Assembly: GCA_903842575.1 (NCBI GenBank)
Contig: CAIMMM010000127.1
Coordinates: forward strand, 30,106-94,105
Origin: an uncultured Bacteroidota bacterium
GTDB lineage: Bacteria; Bacteroidota; Bacteroidia; Flavobacteriales; Flavobacteriaceae
Length of the DNA: 64,000 nt
Direction of reading: 5' to 3'
Each line of letters starts with the position of its first letter. Position 1 is the first letter of the stretch. Positions 1 through 9,597 of this stretch are shown piece after piece. The notes under the pieces are model-generated. The model had not been told where the DNA came from, did no database searches, and was given only the letters and a program-made list of their open reading frames with translations. The translations under genes and the position numbers were made by a program.

Positions 1-98
1 TATATTATTCCAATTCATCCTTTGTCTTGTAAAGTTTGTTACTTCCCTTTTTAAGAATTACCTCTCCAGAGGCACTTGTATCTCGTGTATTTATAATC

Positions 99-293
99 TT
101 AACTCTTTGTTTTATCTTTTTCAGGAGAGTTGTGGAGTGGCTCGGGATACTTTTTGTTTAATCGATCAATCCATACCGTGAAAGCTTCACGAGCGAATTG
201 AAGTATAATAATTAAAAACCACAGAATAAATAAGCAGCCAATAATGAAACAAATGGTTAGTAATACGTGAAATAATTGGTTTAATTTTTCCAT
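99..293 (-). CDS. small single-pass membrane protein, unknown function
   Basis: This 64-residue protein has one long hydrophobic helix (about residues 8-32), then a basic amphipathic stretch and a hydrophilic Lys/Pro-rich tail ending in KDKTKS. I do not recognise a family. The charge pattern suggests a membrane-anchored peptide with its tail in the cytoplasm. It is isolated downstream of queG on the same strand, 288 bp away, so it probably has its own promoter. It could be a real small gene or a chance ORF; the coherent membrane segment and ATG start favour a real gene. Confidence 0.5.
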   Translation of the reverse strand: MEKLNQLFHVLLTICFIIGCLFILWFLIIILQFAREAFTVWIDRLNKKYPEPLHNSPEKDKTKS

Positions 294-581
294 TTGATAT
301 CTTTTCTAATTTAATCTACTCAGTCTTATTCTCTTGGGGGAAAGAGAGGTTCTAAAGATTGAGCTAATTTGACATAGTAAAGCTAGACCCCTTTTTTATA
401 ACCCACAATACCTAGAAATAGTGATTTTTTTACTCACTAGATATAGTGACAAAATGTTTACTCTTTTATAAATAAAAATAAACAAAAATATTTGCCGGGG
501 AGCATTTCTCAATAAAATTATAGCGTTTAGGCATCAAGAGAAAACTTGAAAAATAAAAAAAATTATCGTTTTGGGATGATT
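294..581. other. intergenic region between queG and the small membrane protein
   Basis: This AT-rich stretch holds no convincing ORF. The only structure I see is a short hairpin, TCACTA-GATA-TAGTGA, at 434-449. It should contain the promoter of the small minus-strand gene, but I cannot pick out a clear TAnnTTTG box. Confidence 0.4.
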
Positions 582-1514
582 TCAGATTAAGAATTTCAAA
601 AATTCAATATTCCTTTTCAATCCTTCCAACTTGGTTCTTTTCACTGCAGAATTTTTAAACACTTTTTGAAAAACATCGGTAGAAATTTCTTCCCAGTCTT
701 TTTTAGCATAGGACAATAATTCGGGGTTTGGATTAAATAAAGGTTCGTTGTGTGCCTTTGAAAATTTATTCCAGGGACAAACATCTTGGCATACATCGCA
801 ACCAAACATCCAATCGTCCATTTTACTTTTCATCTCTGTTGGAATATTATCTTTGAGTTCAATAGTGAAATAGGAAATACATTTACTTCCGTCTACCACA
901 TAAGGCGCAACAATAGCCTCGGTTGGACATGCGTCAATACAAGCTGTACAGGTGCCGCAATGGTCGGTAACGGCATGGTCATACTCCAATTCTAAATCAA
1001 CTATTAATTCGGCTATGAAATAAAAAGAACCCACTTGTTGGGTCAATAAATTACTGTTTTTTCCAATCCAGCCCAAGCCGCTTTTGGCAGCCCAAGCTTT
1101 GTCTAAAATGGGGGCAGAATCTACAAAAGCACGTCCGGAAACATCACCGATTTGGGATTGAATAGAGTCCAATAATTCTTTTAGCTTTTCTTTAATGACA
1201 AAATGATAATCTTGACCATAGGCGTATTTAGAAATTTTATAACTGTCTTCATTTTGAAATTCGGGAGGATAATAATTGAGCAACAGCGAGATGACACTTT
1301 TGGCATCGTCAACAAGCAAGGTTGGATTTAATCGTTTGTCGAAATGATTTTCCATGTATTGCATTTCTCCGTGACGGTTTTGGCTTAACCAATTTTCTAA
1401 TCGTGGTGCTTCTACTTCTAAAAAGCCCGCTTTGGAAATACCACAAGACAAAAAGCCGAGTCTTTTCGATTCGGCTTTTATGAATTGCGTGTATTTATCT
1501 TTGTTATTTATCAA
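582..1514 (-). CDS. queG: epoxyqueuosine reductase QueG
   Basis: QueG reduces epoxyqueuosine to queuosine in the wobble position of GUN-anticodon tRNAs, the last step of queuosine synthesis, using cobalamin and two [4Fe-4S] clusters. The protein has both ferredoxin-type cysteine sets, [12 protein letters not shown] (about residues 186-197) and [10 protein letters not shown] (about 240-249). It also has the conserved core [20 protein letters not shown], which contains the family's catalytic Asp region. At 310 residues it is the short form without a C-terminal HEAT domain. It starts 2 bp after the ruvB stop, so the two are probably co-transcribed. Confidence 0.95.
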   Translation of the reverse strand: MINNKDKYTQFIKAESKRLGFLSCGISKAGFLEVEAPRLENWLSQNRHGEMQYMENHFDKRLNPTLLVDDAKSVISLLLNYYPPEFQNEDSYKISKYAYGQDYHFVIKEKLKELLDSIQSQIGDVSGRAFVDSAPILDKAWAAKSGLGWIGKNSNLLTQQVGSFYFIAELIVDLELEYDHAVTDHCGTCTACIDACPTEAIVAPYVVDGSKCISYFTIELKDNIPTEMKSKMDDWMFGCDVCQDVCPWNKFSKAHNEPLFNPNPELLSYAKKDWEEISTDVFQKVFKNSAVKRTKLEGLKRNIEFLKFLI

Positions 1515-1516
1515 AA

Positions 1517-2539
1517 TTAAAACAGTCCTCCTTGAATATTTGTTTTTACTTTCCCTAAATGCTTATAAGCTTTCTCCGTAACTTCTCTTCCTCTTGGTGT
1601 TCTGATAATAAATCCTTCTTGAATTAAAAAAGGTTCGTAAACTTCTTCTATCGTTTCGCCACTTTCGGATACAGCGGTTGCTAAAGTAGATAATCCCACT
1701 GGGCCTCCTTTGAATTTATCAATAATAGTTACCAAAATTCTGTTGTCCATTTCGTCCAATCCATGTGCATCGACATGCAATGCTTTTAAGGAATAACGTG
1801 CAATTTCGATATCAATATTCCCATTGCCTTTTATTTGAGCAAAATCCCGGACGCGACGTAAAAGCGCATTGGCAATTCTAGGTGTTCCGCGACTTCTTCC
1901 TGCAATTTCTATGGCAGCTTCCATAGATATAGGCATTTTTAAAATGCTAGAACTTCGCTGAACAATTGTGGTTAATAATTCGGTGTTATAATATTGTAAT
2001 CGACTTTGAATTCCAAATCGAGCACGCATTGGAGCTGTCAATAGTCCTGAACGTGTCGTGGCACCAACAAGTGTAAACGGGTTTAAATTAATTTGAACAG
2101 AACGCGCATTGGGTCCCGATTCAATCATAATGTCAATCTTAAAATCTTCCATTGCAGAATATAAGTATTCTTCAACTACTGGACTTAAACGGTGTATCTC
2201 ATCAATGAACAAAACATCTCTTTCTTCGAGATTGGTAAGCAAGCCCGCTAAGTCTCCTGGCTTATCAAGAACAGGACCTGACGTGATTTTTATTCCAACA
2301 CCTAATTCGTTGGCTAAAATATTGGCCAGTGTCGTTTTTCCTAATCCTGGAGGGCCATGAAAAAGAGTATGATCTAGTGCTTCTTCTCTTTGATTTGCCG
2401 CCTCTACAAAAACTTTTAGATTATCCAAAACTTGTTCTTGTCCGGTGAAGTCATCAAAAGTGAGTGGCCTTAATTTTTTTTCGAGGTCAAGTTCTTCGGG
2501 ATTAAAATTATTGCTGGTAGGATCTAGATTTTCATTCAT
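1517..2539 (-). CDS. ruvB: Holliday junction branch-migration helicase RuvB
   Basis: RuvB is the hexameric AAA+ motor that drives branch migration of RuvA-bound Holliday junctions. Visible motifs are Walker [13 protein letters not shown], Walker [10 protein letters not shown], sensor 1 GATTRSG and sensor 2 RGTPRIAN, followed by the winged-helix C-terminus. The ORF track begins at 2599, but I place the start at the internal ATG giving MNENLDPTS (2539). The extra 20 residues lie over the upstream terminator, and a TATATTTG promoter box ends only 4 nt before this ATG. The protein is then 340 residues, normal for RuvB. queG follows directly. Confidence 0.95.
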   Translation of the reverse strand: MNENLDPTSNNFNPEELDLEKKLRPLTFDDFTGQEQVLDNLKVFVEAANQREEALDHTLFHGPPGLGKTTLANILANELGVGIKITSGPVLDKPGDLAGLLTNLEERDVLFIDEIHRLSPVVEEYLYSAMEDFKIDIMIESGPNARSVQINLNPFTLVGATTRSGLLTAPMRARFGIQSRLQYYNTELLTTIVQRSSSILKMPISMEAAIEIAGRSRGTPRIANALLRRVRDFAQIKGNGNIDIEIARYSLKALHVDAHGLDEMDNRILVTIIDKFKGGPVGLSTLATAVSESGETIEEVYEPFLIQEGFIIRTPRGREVTEKAYKHLGKVKTNIQGGLF

Positions 2540-2543
2540 AACA

Positions 2544-2551
2544 CAAATATA
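2544..2551 (-). promoter_or_regulatory. ruvB promoter -7 box, possibly giving a leaderless mRNA
   Basis: On the minus strand TATATTTG matches the Bacteroidetes -7 consensus TAnnTTTG. Its last G is separated by 4 nt from the A of the ruvB ATG, so transcription would begin at or next to the start codon. The -33 element at the expected distance is weak (TTTTTA). Confidence 0.5.
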
Positions 2552-2572
2552 TAACAAAGTTGTCTGTAAATA

Positions 2573-2602
2573 AAAATGCCTTTCGATTAGGAAAGGCATT
2601 TT
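2573..2602 (-). terminator. terminator of the act-cox operon
   Basis: A 12-bp perfect stem (AAAATGCCTTTC / GAAAGGCATTTT) with a 6-nt loop is followed on the minus strand by a T-rich run. It lies 18 bp after the coxA stop and ahead of ruvB, so it separates the respiratory operon from ruvB-queG. Confidence 0.85.
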
Positions 2603-2620
2603 GTTATATTTTAAAAGGAA

Positions 2621-4417
2621 TTAGTGATGTAAAACTTCTTCCCCTTCTTTCATAGGTACATTTTGCGGAACAAAATCATCATCATGTCCTGGTTTGCTGT
2701 AATCATAAGGCCAACGGTGAACTTCAGGAATTTCACCTTCCCAGTTTCCGTGGATATGTTTTATTGGCGCTGTCCATTCTAACGTATTTGATTTCCATGG
2801 ATTTTGAACTGTTTTCTTTCCGTAGAATATACTACTAAAGAAATTGTATAAAAACACCAATTGGAAAACACCGCCTACTAAAGCAAACATAGTAATAACC
2901 ACATTTACGTTTTGCAAGTCATCAAATAACGGGAAATTAGTGTTGGTATAATAACGTCTTGGCAGACCGGCCATACCAATAAAGTGCATTGGAAAAAATA
3001 CGCCATAAGCACAAATTGCCGTTACCCAAAAGTGGATGTATCCTAAATTTTTATTTAACATTCTACCGTACATTTTTGGGAACCAGTGGTAAATTCCAGC
3101 AAACATTCCGTAAAGCGCAGAGATTCCCATTACCAAATGAAAGTGAGCTACAACGAAATATGTATCATGAACATTGATATCAAGCGTACTGTCTCCAAGA
3201 ATAATTCCTGTTAAACCACCTGTTATGAAAGTAGAAACCAATCCAATTGAAAACAACATCGCTGGATTTAATTGCAAGTTTCCTTTCCAAAGCGTAGTAA
3301 TATAATTAAATGCTTTTACGGCAGATGGAATGGCAATCAATAAGGTAGTGAAGGTAAACACCGAACCTAGGAATGGATTCATTCCTGAGATAAACATGTG
3401 GTGACCCCAAACAATCGTTGACAAAAATGCAATCGCAATGATTGACATAATCATGGCTCTGTAACCAAAGATTGGTTTACGAGAGTTGGTTGCTATAACT
3501 TCTGATGTAATTCCTAATGCAGGTATTAAAACAATATATACTTCTGGATGTCCAAGGAACCAAAATAAATGTTCAAATAAAACTGGAGATCCACCTTGAT
3601 AATGCAATACTTCACCAGCTATATAGATATCTGAAAGGAAGAAAGATGTTCCAAAACTTCTATCCATTATTAACATCAATGCTGCAGATAATAATACAGG
3701 GAAAGATATAATTCCGATTAAAGCCGTGATAAAGAAAGCCCAAATTGTAAGTGGCAATCTTGTCATTGACATTCCTTTTGTTCTAAGGTTAATTACTGTT
3801 ACCACATAATTAAGTGAGCCTAAAAGTGACGCTGCAATAAATATAGCCATAGAAACCAACCATAAAGTCATACCCATTCCGGAACCTGAAATAGCTTGTG
3901 GCAAGGCGCTTAATGGAGGATATATTGTCCAACCCGCATTGGCAGGGCCCGATTCTACAAAAAGAGAGCAAATCATGACAATACTTGACACGAAGAATAA
4001 CCAATAGGATATCATGTTCAATAATCCTGATGCCATATCTCGCGCACCACATTGCAGTGGGATTAACAAGTTACTGAACGTACCACTTAATGCGGCGGTT
4101 AATACAAAGAATACCATTATCGTTCCGTGAATTGTAACTAACGACAAATAGATTTCGTTTGTCATTACACCATTGGGAGCAAATTTATCTCCTAAAAGGA
4201 AATTGAAAATCTTAAATGATTCTTCTGGCCAAGCCAATTGCATTCTGAAAAGCATTGACATACCCACACCAATTATACCCATAATAATACCTGTTAGCAA
4301 GTATTGTTTGGCAATCATTTTATGATCAATACTAAAAATATATTTAGTAATGAAGGTGTCTTTATGATGATGTTCGTGATCGTGATCGTTTCCGTGATCG
4401 TGAGCTTCTGCTGACAT
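2621..4417 (-). CDS. coxA: cytochrome c oxidase subunit I (heme-copper oxidase)
   Basis: This is the catalytic subunit of an aa3-type terminal oxidase: it reduces O2 at the heme a3-CuB site and pumps protons. About twelve hydrophobic segments are seen. The CuB/active-site region reads FWFLGHPEVYIVLIP with WGHHMFISGMNP, and HDTYFVVAHFHLVMG carries the heme ligands, as in A-type oxidases with the cross-linked His-Tyr. The N-terminus is His-rich (DHGNDHDHEHHHK), which may bind metal. The gene is last in the act-cox operon, 22 bp after coxB. No subunit III gene follows. Confidence 0.96.
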   Translation of the reverse strand: MSAEAHDHGNDHDHEHHHKDTFITKYIFSIDHKMIAKQYLLTGIIMGIIGVGMSMLFRMQLAWPEESFKIFNFLLGDKFAPNGVMTNEIYLSLVTIHGTIMVFFVLTAALSGTFSNLLIPLQCGARDMASGLLNMISYWLFFVSSIVMICSLFVESGPANAGWTIYPPLSALPQAISGSGMGMTLWLVSMAIFIAASLLGSLNYVVTVINLRTKGMSMTRLPLTIWAFFITALIGIISFPVLLSAALMLIMDRSFGTSFFLSDIYIAGEVLHYQGGSPVLFEHLFWFLGHPEVYIVLIPALGITSEVIATNSRKPIFGYRAMIMSIIAIAFLSTIVWGHHMFISGMNPFLGSVFTFTTLLIAIPSAVKAFNYITTLWKGNLQLNPAMLFSIGLVSTFITGGLTGIILGDSTLDINVHDTYFVVAHFHLVMGISALYGMFAGIYHWFPKMYGRMLNKNLGYIHFWVTAICAYGVFFPMHFIGMAGLPRRYYTNTNFPLFDDLQNVNVVITMFALVGGVFQLVFLYNFFSSIFYGKKTVQNPWKSNTLEWTAPIKHIHGNWEGEIPEVHRWPYDYSKPGHDDDFVPQNVPMKEGEEVLHH

Positions 4418-4439
4418 ATGTGTTTCCTTTTTAATTTTA

Positions 4440-5627
4440 TTATTTTTTTACTTCTGCAAGAGCAACAACTGTTGTGTCGTTAGCTAATGTAGCGGAAGTA
4501 TCTTTTGTTGGATTTGCTTTTGTTTCTGCTGCCTTTGCTTCAATAGCTGCATTTTTTACAGCACTAACAATTGTTTTTTGTCCTTGTTCTTTTGCCCATT
4601 TTTTGAAATCTTCTGGTGTGTCTACTACAATTTTCATTTGCATATTATAGTGAGAGGCGCCACAAATTTTATTACATAAAAGAAGGTAATCAAAAGTATA
4701 AGGATCAAGTGCTGTTTGTCCTTTAGCAACTAATTCAATACTTTTCTTTGTTCTTATTGTATTTATTTCAGATACTTTTTGAATCATTGCTGGCAATTCT
4801 CTATACTCTGCTGTGGTATAAATTGGTGTAAAAGAAAAGTTGGTTACCATTCCCGGCACACAATTCATTTGAGCTCTAAAATGAGGCATATAAGCAGAAT
4901 GTAATACATCTTGTGAACGCATTTTGAAGATTACTCTTTTCCCTTTTGGAATATGTAATTCAGAAGAAGTAAAATCATCTTGTGCATTGGCGTCGGATAA
5001 ATCTAATCCTAAAGTGTTTACCCCTTCAATATATCTAACGTTTGCTTTTCCTAAAACATTATCGTCTCCCGAATATCTTGCATCCCATTTAAATTGTTGT
5101 GCATACAATTCGATAACAATAGCATCTTCGGCATCTTCATCAGTAACAAACATAATATTGGTCCAAGCATATAGCCCGTATAGAATTAACCCTGCTAAAA
5201 CGATAGCTGGTATAATACTCCAAATAAATTCCAATCGATTATTGTCGGCAAAATACAAAGCTTTTTGACCTTGTTTTCCCCTATATTTAAAAGTAAAATA
5301 ATGTAAAAGAGCTTGGGTGATTGTTTGAACAAAAAATATTATTGCCATTGATATAATCATCAATCTATCAATTTCAATGCCATGCTCTGAAGCAGAATCG
5401 CTTACTAAAGGAAACTTTCCGCAATATAATACGCTAAGAATAGTGGTCAAATATATAAAGCCTAAAAAGCCAAACATTAAATATCCTTGAATGTTATTGT
5501 CTTTATCGTTTGCAACTTGTGTAGTATTAACATTTTGTCCCACTTGTGCTAAGTCGAATATTTTTGTTAACTGCCATAAGGCAATCGCTAATAAAACTAC
5601 AACTATAAGTACCAAAAGAGTTGTCAT
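4440..5627 (-). CDS. coxB: cytochrome c oxidase subunit II
   Basis: Subunit II accepts electrons from the cytochrome donor through its binuclear CuA centre and passes them to subunit I. The C-terminal cupredoxin domain has the CuA ligand set CNKICGASHYNM and the upstream His in LHSAYMPHFRAQM. Several N-terminal hydrophobic helices precede it, one more than the classical two-helix hairpin. At 395 residues it is long because of an Ala/Thr/Lys-rich tail after about residue 345 that belongs to no known domain. It lies 19 bp after actF in the respiratory operon. Confidence 0.95.
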   Translation of the reverse strand: MTTLLVLIVVVLLAIALWQLTKIFDLAQVGQNVNTTQVANDKDNNIQGYLMFGFLGFIYLTTILSVLYCGKFPLVSDSASEHGIEIDRLMIISMAIIFFVQTITQALLHYFTFKYRGKQGQKALYFADNNRLEFIWSIIPAIVLAGLILYGLYAWTNIMFVTDEDAEDAIVIELYAQQFKWDARYSGDDNVLGKANVRYIEGVNTLGLDLSDANAQDDFTSSELHIPKGKRVIFKMRSQDVLHSAYMPHFRAQMNCVPGMVTNFSFTPIYTTAEYRELPAMIQKVSEINTIRTKKSIELVAKGQTALDPYTFDYLLLCNKICGASHYNMQMKIVVDTPEDFKKWAKEQGQKTIVSAVKNAAIEAKAAETKANPTKDTSATLANDTTVVALAEVKK

Positions 5628-5646
5628 TTGTTTTTTACTTTAAATA

Positions 5647-6954
5647 TTAATAATGAAAATGTTTGCTTTCTTCAATAAATGGATTTCTTTTTGGAACCAA
5701 AGGCGCTTTTGTTAAAGCGGTGAATACCACAAAAATGAATAATCCTAAGAAGAAAAATACGGATGCAATTTCTGAAATTCCAATAAACCATCTATCGCCA
5801 ACGGTTGCTGGCATAATCATATTGAAAAAATCTATATAATGGCCTAATAGAATAATGGTTCCAGCCATAACAAGTATCCAAGAAACTCTCTTGAAATCGG
5901 TATTAATTAAAATAAGAATTGTGAAAACAAAATTCATAACAAGTGCGCCAAAGAAAGGCAGATTATACACTTCTATTCTTGTTATGAAATAGGTTATTTC
6001 TTCTGGAATATTAGCATACCAGATTAACATAAATTGAGAAAACCATAAGTATGTCCAAAATACACTCATCCCAAACATAAATTTAGCTAAATCATGAATG
6101 TGACTTGTATTTACATTTTCTAAATAACCTTTTGATTTTAAATATAAAGTAATCATACAAATGGTAGTGATACCGCTTACAAAGAAACTTGCAAATACAT
6201 ACCACCCAAATAATGTACTAAACCAATGTGGATCAACTGACATAATCCAATCCCAAGACATAATAGATTCAGTTACGATAAAGAAAACCAAAAACATGGC
6301 CGATATGTTGAAATTCTTTTTATAATTACTATTGTCTGTAGATTCATCTTGAGCCAAGCAATTTTTTCTAGAGAAATATCTGTAAGTATTCCAACCTATT
6401 AAAAATACGGCTGCTCTAATAATCCAAAACGGAAAGTTCAAATAGCCTACTTTACCTTGTAATAATTTATCATGTGCTACTACATCATTATCCAACCAAA
6501 CAAATAAATGATTGTAATGTAATCCGCAAAGGACTAAGAATATAAAAAAGATAACGGAACCAACAGGCAAATAGGCGGTTATTCCTTGCATTACTCTGAA
6601 TAATACGGGTGACCAACCTGCTTGTGCCACTTGTTGAATACCATAAAAGGCTAAAACCCCTAATGAAATTAACAAAAAGAAAATGCAAGCAACGTATAAA
6701 GCTGCCCACGGTTTGTTTTGCAACTGATGTAAAACATGCTCTTTGTGTTCAGCATCGGCTTTTGCATCATGTGCTTCGTGAGTAGAAGCTGTAGCTTCGT
6801 GACCTCCTTCATGATGAGCTTCTTCCGCTTTCAAAATGGTCTCAACATCTTGAATTGTTTTGGGTGCAGTTAAAAAACCATATCCAATTCCAAGTACTCC
6901 AAGAAGCATTAGAATGAATGAGAAAGTTTTTAATTTACTTGAAAATGTATACAT
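5647..6954 (-). CDS. actF: alternative complex III membrane subunit ActF
   Basis: ActF is one of two large membrane subunits of alternative complex III, the quinol:electron-acceptor oxidoreductase that replaces cytochrome bc1 in many Bacteroidota. The 435-residue protein has about ten transmembrane helices and a His/Glu-rich loop near residues 43-75 (EEAHHEGGHEATAS). The call rests on its place after actABCDE and on the NrfD-like helical pattern (for example ESIMSWDWIMSVDPHWFST). It should be part of the same supercomplex as CoxAB. Confidence 0.9.
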   Translation of the reverse strand: MYTFSSKLKTFSFILMLLGVLGIGYGFLTAPKTIQDVETILKAEEAHHEGGHEATASTHEAHDAKADAEHKEHVLHQLQNKPWAALYVACIFFLLISLGVLAFYGIQQVAQAGWSPVLFRVMQGITAYLPVGSVIFFIFLVLCGLHYNHLFVWLDNDVVAHDKLLQGKVGYLNFPFWIIRAAVFLIGWNTYRYFSRKNCLAQDESTDNSNYKKNFNISAMFLVFFIVTESIMSWDWIMSVDPHWFSTLFGWYVFASFFVSGITTICMITLYLKSKGYLENVNTSHIHDLAKFMFGMSVFWTYLWFSQFMLIWYANIPEEITYFITRIEVYNLPFFGALVMNFVFTILILINTDFKRVSWILVMAGTIILLGHYIDFFNMIMPATVGDRWFIGISEIASVFFFLGLFIFVVFTALTKAPLVPKRNPFIEESKHFHY

Positions 6955-6982
6955 AGCTATAACAATCTGTTTGTTCTATAAA

Positions 6983-7546
6983 TTATAATTTGCTTTTAAG
7001 TTCTATCACATAAGCGGCAATTTGCCAGCGCTCTTGTTGACTTAATTGATTGGCATAAGAACCCATTGCGTTCAAACCATAAGTTTGAACATGGAAAATA
7101 CTTCCTTCGGTAATTGTAGGTCTGTCTTTATAACTAGGCACACCAAGGAATTTTTGTTGTTTCACTAATTTCCCTTGACCATCGCCAGCATTACCGTGAC
7201 AAATAGCGCAGTAAATTTCAAAAAGTGCTTGTGCATTTTTCATATCAACTGTTGTTGAATCTAAAGGAGATTTTAGTGTTGCTTTAGCCATTTCATACCC
7301 AGCGGTTGTATTTGGAATTTCATAAGGCACAAAACCTCTTTTTATTGTTCCATCAGGTGGTACTTGACCTACTTTCCCATTTTCTCCAGTAGGAGAATTA
7401 AATGCAGTTGATTCAGCGTTAGTTTCATAACTAATCGGCTCATACATATTTGGCATGTATTGATAGTTCGGATTCAGTTTATCTTGACAAGATGAAACCG
7501 AGACTACTATCCCTAACACCACTATTATTTTAAGTAAACTCTTCAT
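6983..7546 (-). CDS. actE: alternative complex III mono-heme cytochrome c subunit ActE
   Basis: This 187-residue lipoprotein has a signal peptide ending in VSVSSC (lipobox) and one heme attachment site, CAICHGNAGDGQG, near residue 138. The usual cytochrome c fold follows, with an axial Met candidate in YGLNAMGSYANQL. It should hand electrons from the multiheme ActA towards the oxidase. It lies 4 bp after actD and 28 bp before actF. Confidence 0.93.
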   Translation of the reverse strand: MKSLLKIIVVLGIVVSVSSCQDKLNPNYQYMPNMYEPISYETNAESTAFNSPTGENGKVGQVPPDGTIKRGFVPYEIPNTTAGYEMAKATLKSPLDSTTVDMKNAQALFEIYCAICHGNAGDGQGKLVKQQKFLGVPSYKDRPTITEGSIFHVQTYGLNAMGSYANQLSQQERWQIAAYVIELKSKL

Positions 7547-7550
7547 AGCT

Positions 7551-8078
7551 TTATTCGTGCTTATCTATTACTTTAACTTCTACTGCTCCAGTGCTTTTGA
7601 AAAACTTCAAAAGTTCCTCTTCATTGTTGTTAACTGCAACTTCCATTAAGAAATGGTCATCTGTAGTTCTTAAATCTGGATTTTCAGCTTTTTTAAACGG
7701 CCATAATCTGCTTCGCATATAAAAGGTAATAACCATTAGATGCGCTGCAAAAAATACAGTCATTTCAAACATAACGGGAACAAACGCTGGCATATTTTGA
7801 TAATAGGCGAAACTTGGTTTCCCTCCAATATCTTGTGGCCAATCTTGAATCATGATATAATTCATCAAAACTATAGATACCGTTAAACCAAGGCAACCAT
7901 ACATAAAAGCACAAATTGCTAAACGTGTTGGCGCAAGTCCCATAGCTTTATCCAACCCATGAACTGGGAAAGGTGTAAAAACTTCTTCTATATGATGATG
8001 CGCTGCTCTTGTTTTGTGCACTGCATCCATCAATACATCATCGTCATTATAAATGGCGTGTATCACTTTATTACTCAT
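7551..8078 (-). CDS. actD: alternative complex III subunit ActD (DUF3341)
   Basis: This is a 175-residue DUF3341 protein with a cytoplasmic N-terminal domain and two transmembrane helices (about residues 52-75 and 97-120). ActD is a small peripheral membrane subunit of ACIII without cofactors. Its ATG overlaps the end of actC by 8 bp, which is tight translational coupling. The identification depends mainly on operon position and the VFTPFPVHGLDKAMG motif typical of the family. Confidence 0.92.
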   Translation of the reverse strand: MSNKVIHAIYNDDDVLMDAVHKTRAAHHHIEEVFTPFPVHGLDKAMGLAPTRLAICAFMYGCLGLTVSIVLMNYIMIQDWPQDIGGKPSFAYYQNMPAFVPVMFEMTVFFAAHLMVITFYMRSRLWPFKKAENPDLRTTDDHFLMEVAVNNNEEELLKFFKSTGAVEVKVIDKHE

Positions 8079-9474
8079 GATGTGATTCTTTATTAGCTTC
8101 TCTATTTTTTTTATAATATTCTCCAGACATTTTCAATATTGTTTTAACCTCTGCTTGAGCAATCACAGGGAATGTTCGAGCATATAAAAGGAATAATACA
8201 AAGAAGAAACCTATGGTGCCAATGAAAATTCCAATATCAATAAAGGTTGGCTGGAACATTGTCCATGATGATGGAAGATAATCTCTGTGCAATGAAGTCA
8301 CGATAATTACAAATCGTTCAAACCACATTCCAATATTTACTACGATGGAAATTATGAAAGAAAACAAAATACTTGTTCTCAATTTTTTAAACCACATAAA
8401 CTGTGGAGAAAATACATTACAAGTCATCATCGACCAATATGCCCACCAGTAAGGTCCGGTAGCTCTGTTTAAGAAGGCGTATTGTTCGTATTCTACTCCT
8501 GAGTACCATGCGATGAAAAGCTCAGTAATATAAGCAACACCAACAATAGAACCGGTAATCATAATTACGATATTCATCAATTCAATATGTTGAACCGTTA
8601 TGTATGCTTCAAGATTTGAGACTTTTCTCATAATAATAAGCAAGGTATTTACCATTGCAAATCCAGAAAAAACAGCCCCTGCAACAAAATATGGCGGGAA
8701 AATTGTGGTATGCCAACCCGGAATTACCGAGGTAGCAAAATCCATAGATACAATAGTATGCACAGAAAGTACTAGTGGTGTTGCTAAACCAGCAAGAACC
8801 AAAGAAACTTCTTCAAAACGTTGCCAATCTTTTGCTCTTCCACTCCAACCAAAACTTAAAATGGTATAAATCTTTTTAGTAAATGGGGTTACTGCTCTAT
8901 CTCTAAGCATAGCAAAATCGGGTAATAAACCAGTCCACCAAAACACCAAGGATACAGAAAGATATGTTGAAATCGCGAATACGTCCCAAAGTAATGGTGA
9001 ATTAAAGTTTACCCAAAGTGATCCAAACTGATTTGGTATTGGAACAACCCAATACGCTAACCATGGACGACCCATGTGAATAATTGGAAATATAGCTGCT
9101 TGTATTACAGAGAAAATTGTCATGGCTTCTGCAGAACGGTTAATCCCCATTCTCCAACGTTGACGAAATAATAAAAGTACCGCAGAAATTAGGGTTCCAG
9201 CGTGACCAATACCAACCCACCAAACGAAGTTTGTAATATCCCAAGCCCAACCAACTGTTTTATTTAATCCCCATGAACCTATACCAGTAGATATCGTATA
9301 AACAATACAACTTACTCCCCAAAGGAAAGCTATAAGTGCAATTGAAAATACAATCCACCACTGTCTGTTTGCTCTACCTTCAACAGGTGCAGCGACATCA
9401 ACTGTTACATCGTGATATGATTTATCACCTATAATTAAAGGTTTTCTAATGGGTGCTTCGTAGTGAGACGACAT
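8071..9474 (-). CDS. actC: alternative complex III quinol-binding membrane subunit ActC (NrfD/PsrC family)
   Basis: This 467-residue polytopic protein of the NrfD/PsrC family has about ten helices. It provides the quinol oxidation site next to the iron-sulfur subunit ActB. Conserved sections include GIGHAGTLISAVLLLFRQRWR and the FPIIHMGRPWLAYWVVP loop, which in this family lies close to the quinol pocket. Overlap with actD and position after actB support the call. A 123-bp gap with short direct repeats separates it from actB. Confidence 0.95.
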   Translation of the reverse strand: MSSHYEAPIRKPLIIGDKSYHDVTVDVAAPVEGRANRQWWIVFSIALIAFLWGVSCIVYTISTGIGSWGLNKTVGWAWDITNFVWWVGIGHAGTLISAVLLLFRQRWRMGINRSAEAMTIFSVIQAAIFPIIHMGRPWLAYWVVPIPNQFGSLWVNFNSPLLWDVFAISTYLSVSLVFWWTGLLPDFAMLRDRAVTPFTKKIYTILSFGWSGRAKDWQRFEEVSLVLAGLATPLVLSVHTIVSMDFATSVIPGWHTTIFPPYFVAGAVFSGFAMVNTLLIIMRKVSNLEAYITVQHIELMNIVIMITGSIVGVAYITELFIAWYSGVEYEQYAFLNRATGPYWWAYWSMMTCNVFSPQFMWFKKLRTSILFSFIISIVVNIGMWFERFVIIVTSLHRDYLPSSWTMFQPTFIDIGIFIGTIGFFFVLFLLYARTFPVIAQAEVKTILKMSGEYYKKNREANKESHHE

Positions 9475-9480
9475 AATTTT

Positions 9481-9514
9481 ATTTTAGATTTTAGATTTCA
9501 GATTTTAGATTTTA
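9481..9514. repeat. short direct repeats (AGATTTT) between actB and actC
   Basis: Within the 123-bp actB-actC gap the motif AGATTT(T/C) occurs four times in a row. It resembles simple AT-rich intergenic repeats common in flavobacteria and may be slippage DNA. No ORF or clear terminator is present. Confidence 0.6.
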
Positions 9515-9597
9515 AAAAACCATTTTCCCTACTTATCTATATTTTACAATTATTCCTTTTTTTATTATTGCAATTACATTTATATCAATGCAATTGA

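Noticed and set aside
1-98. Minus-strand frame reading INTRDTSASGEVILKKGSNK at the left edge
   Set aside because: It is open for only about 38 codons between two stops (TGA near 123, TAA near 5) and I find no ATG at its head, so I cannot support it as a gene.
2109-2360. Plus-strand ORFs inside ruvB, cox and other minus-strand genes
   Set aside because: They lie fully inside strongly supported genes in other frames and show no family motifs.
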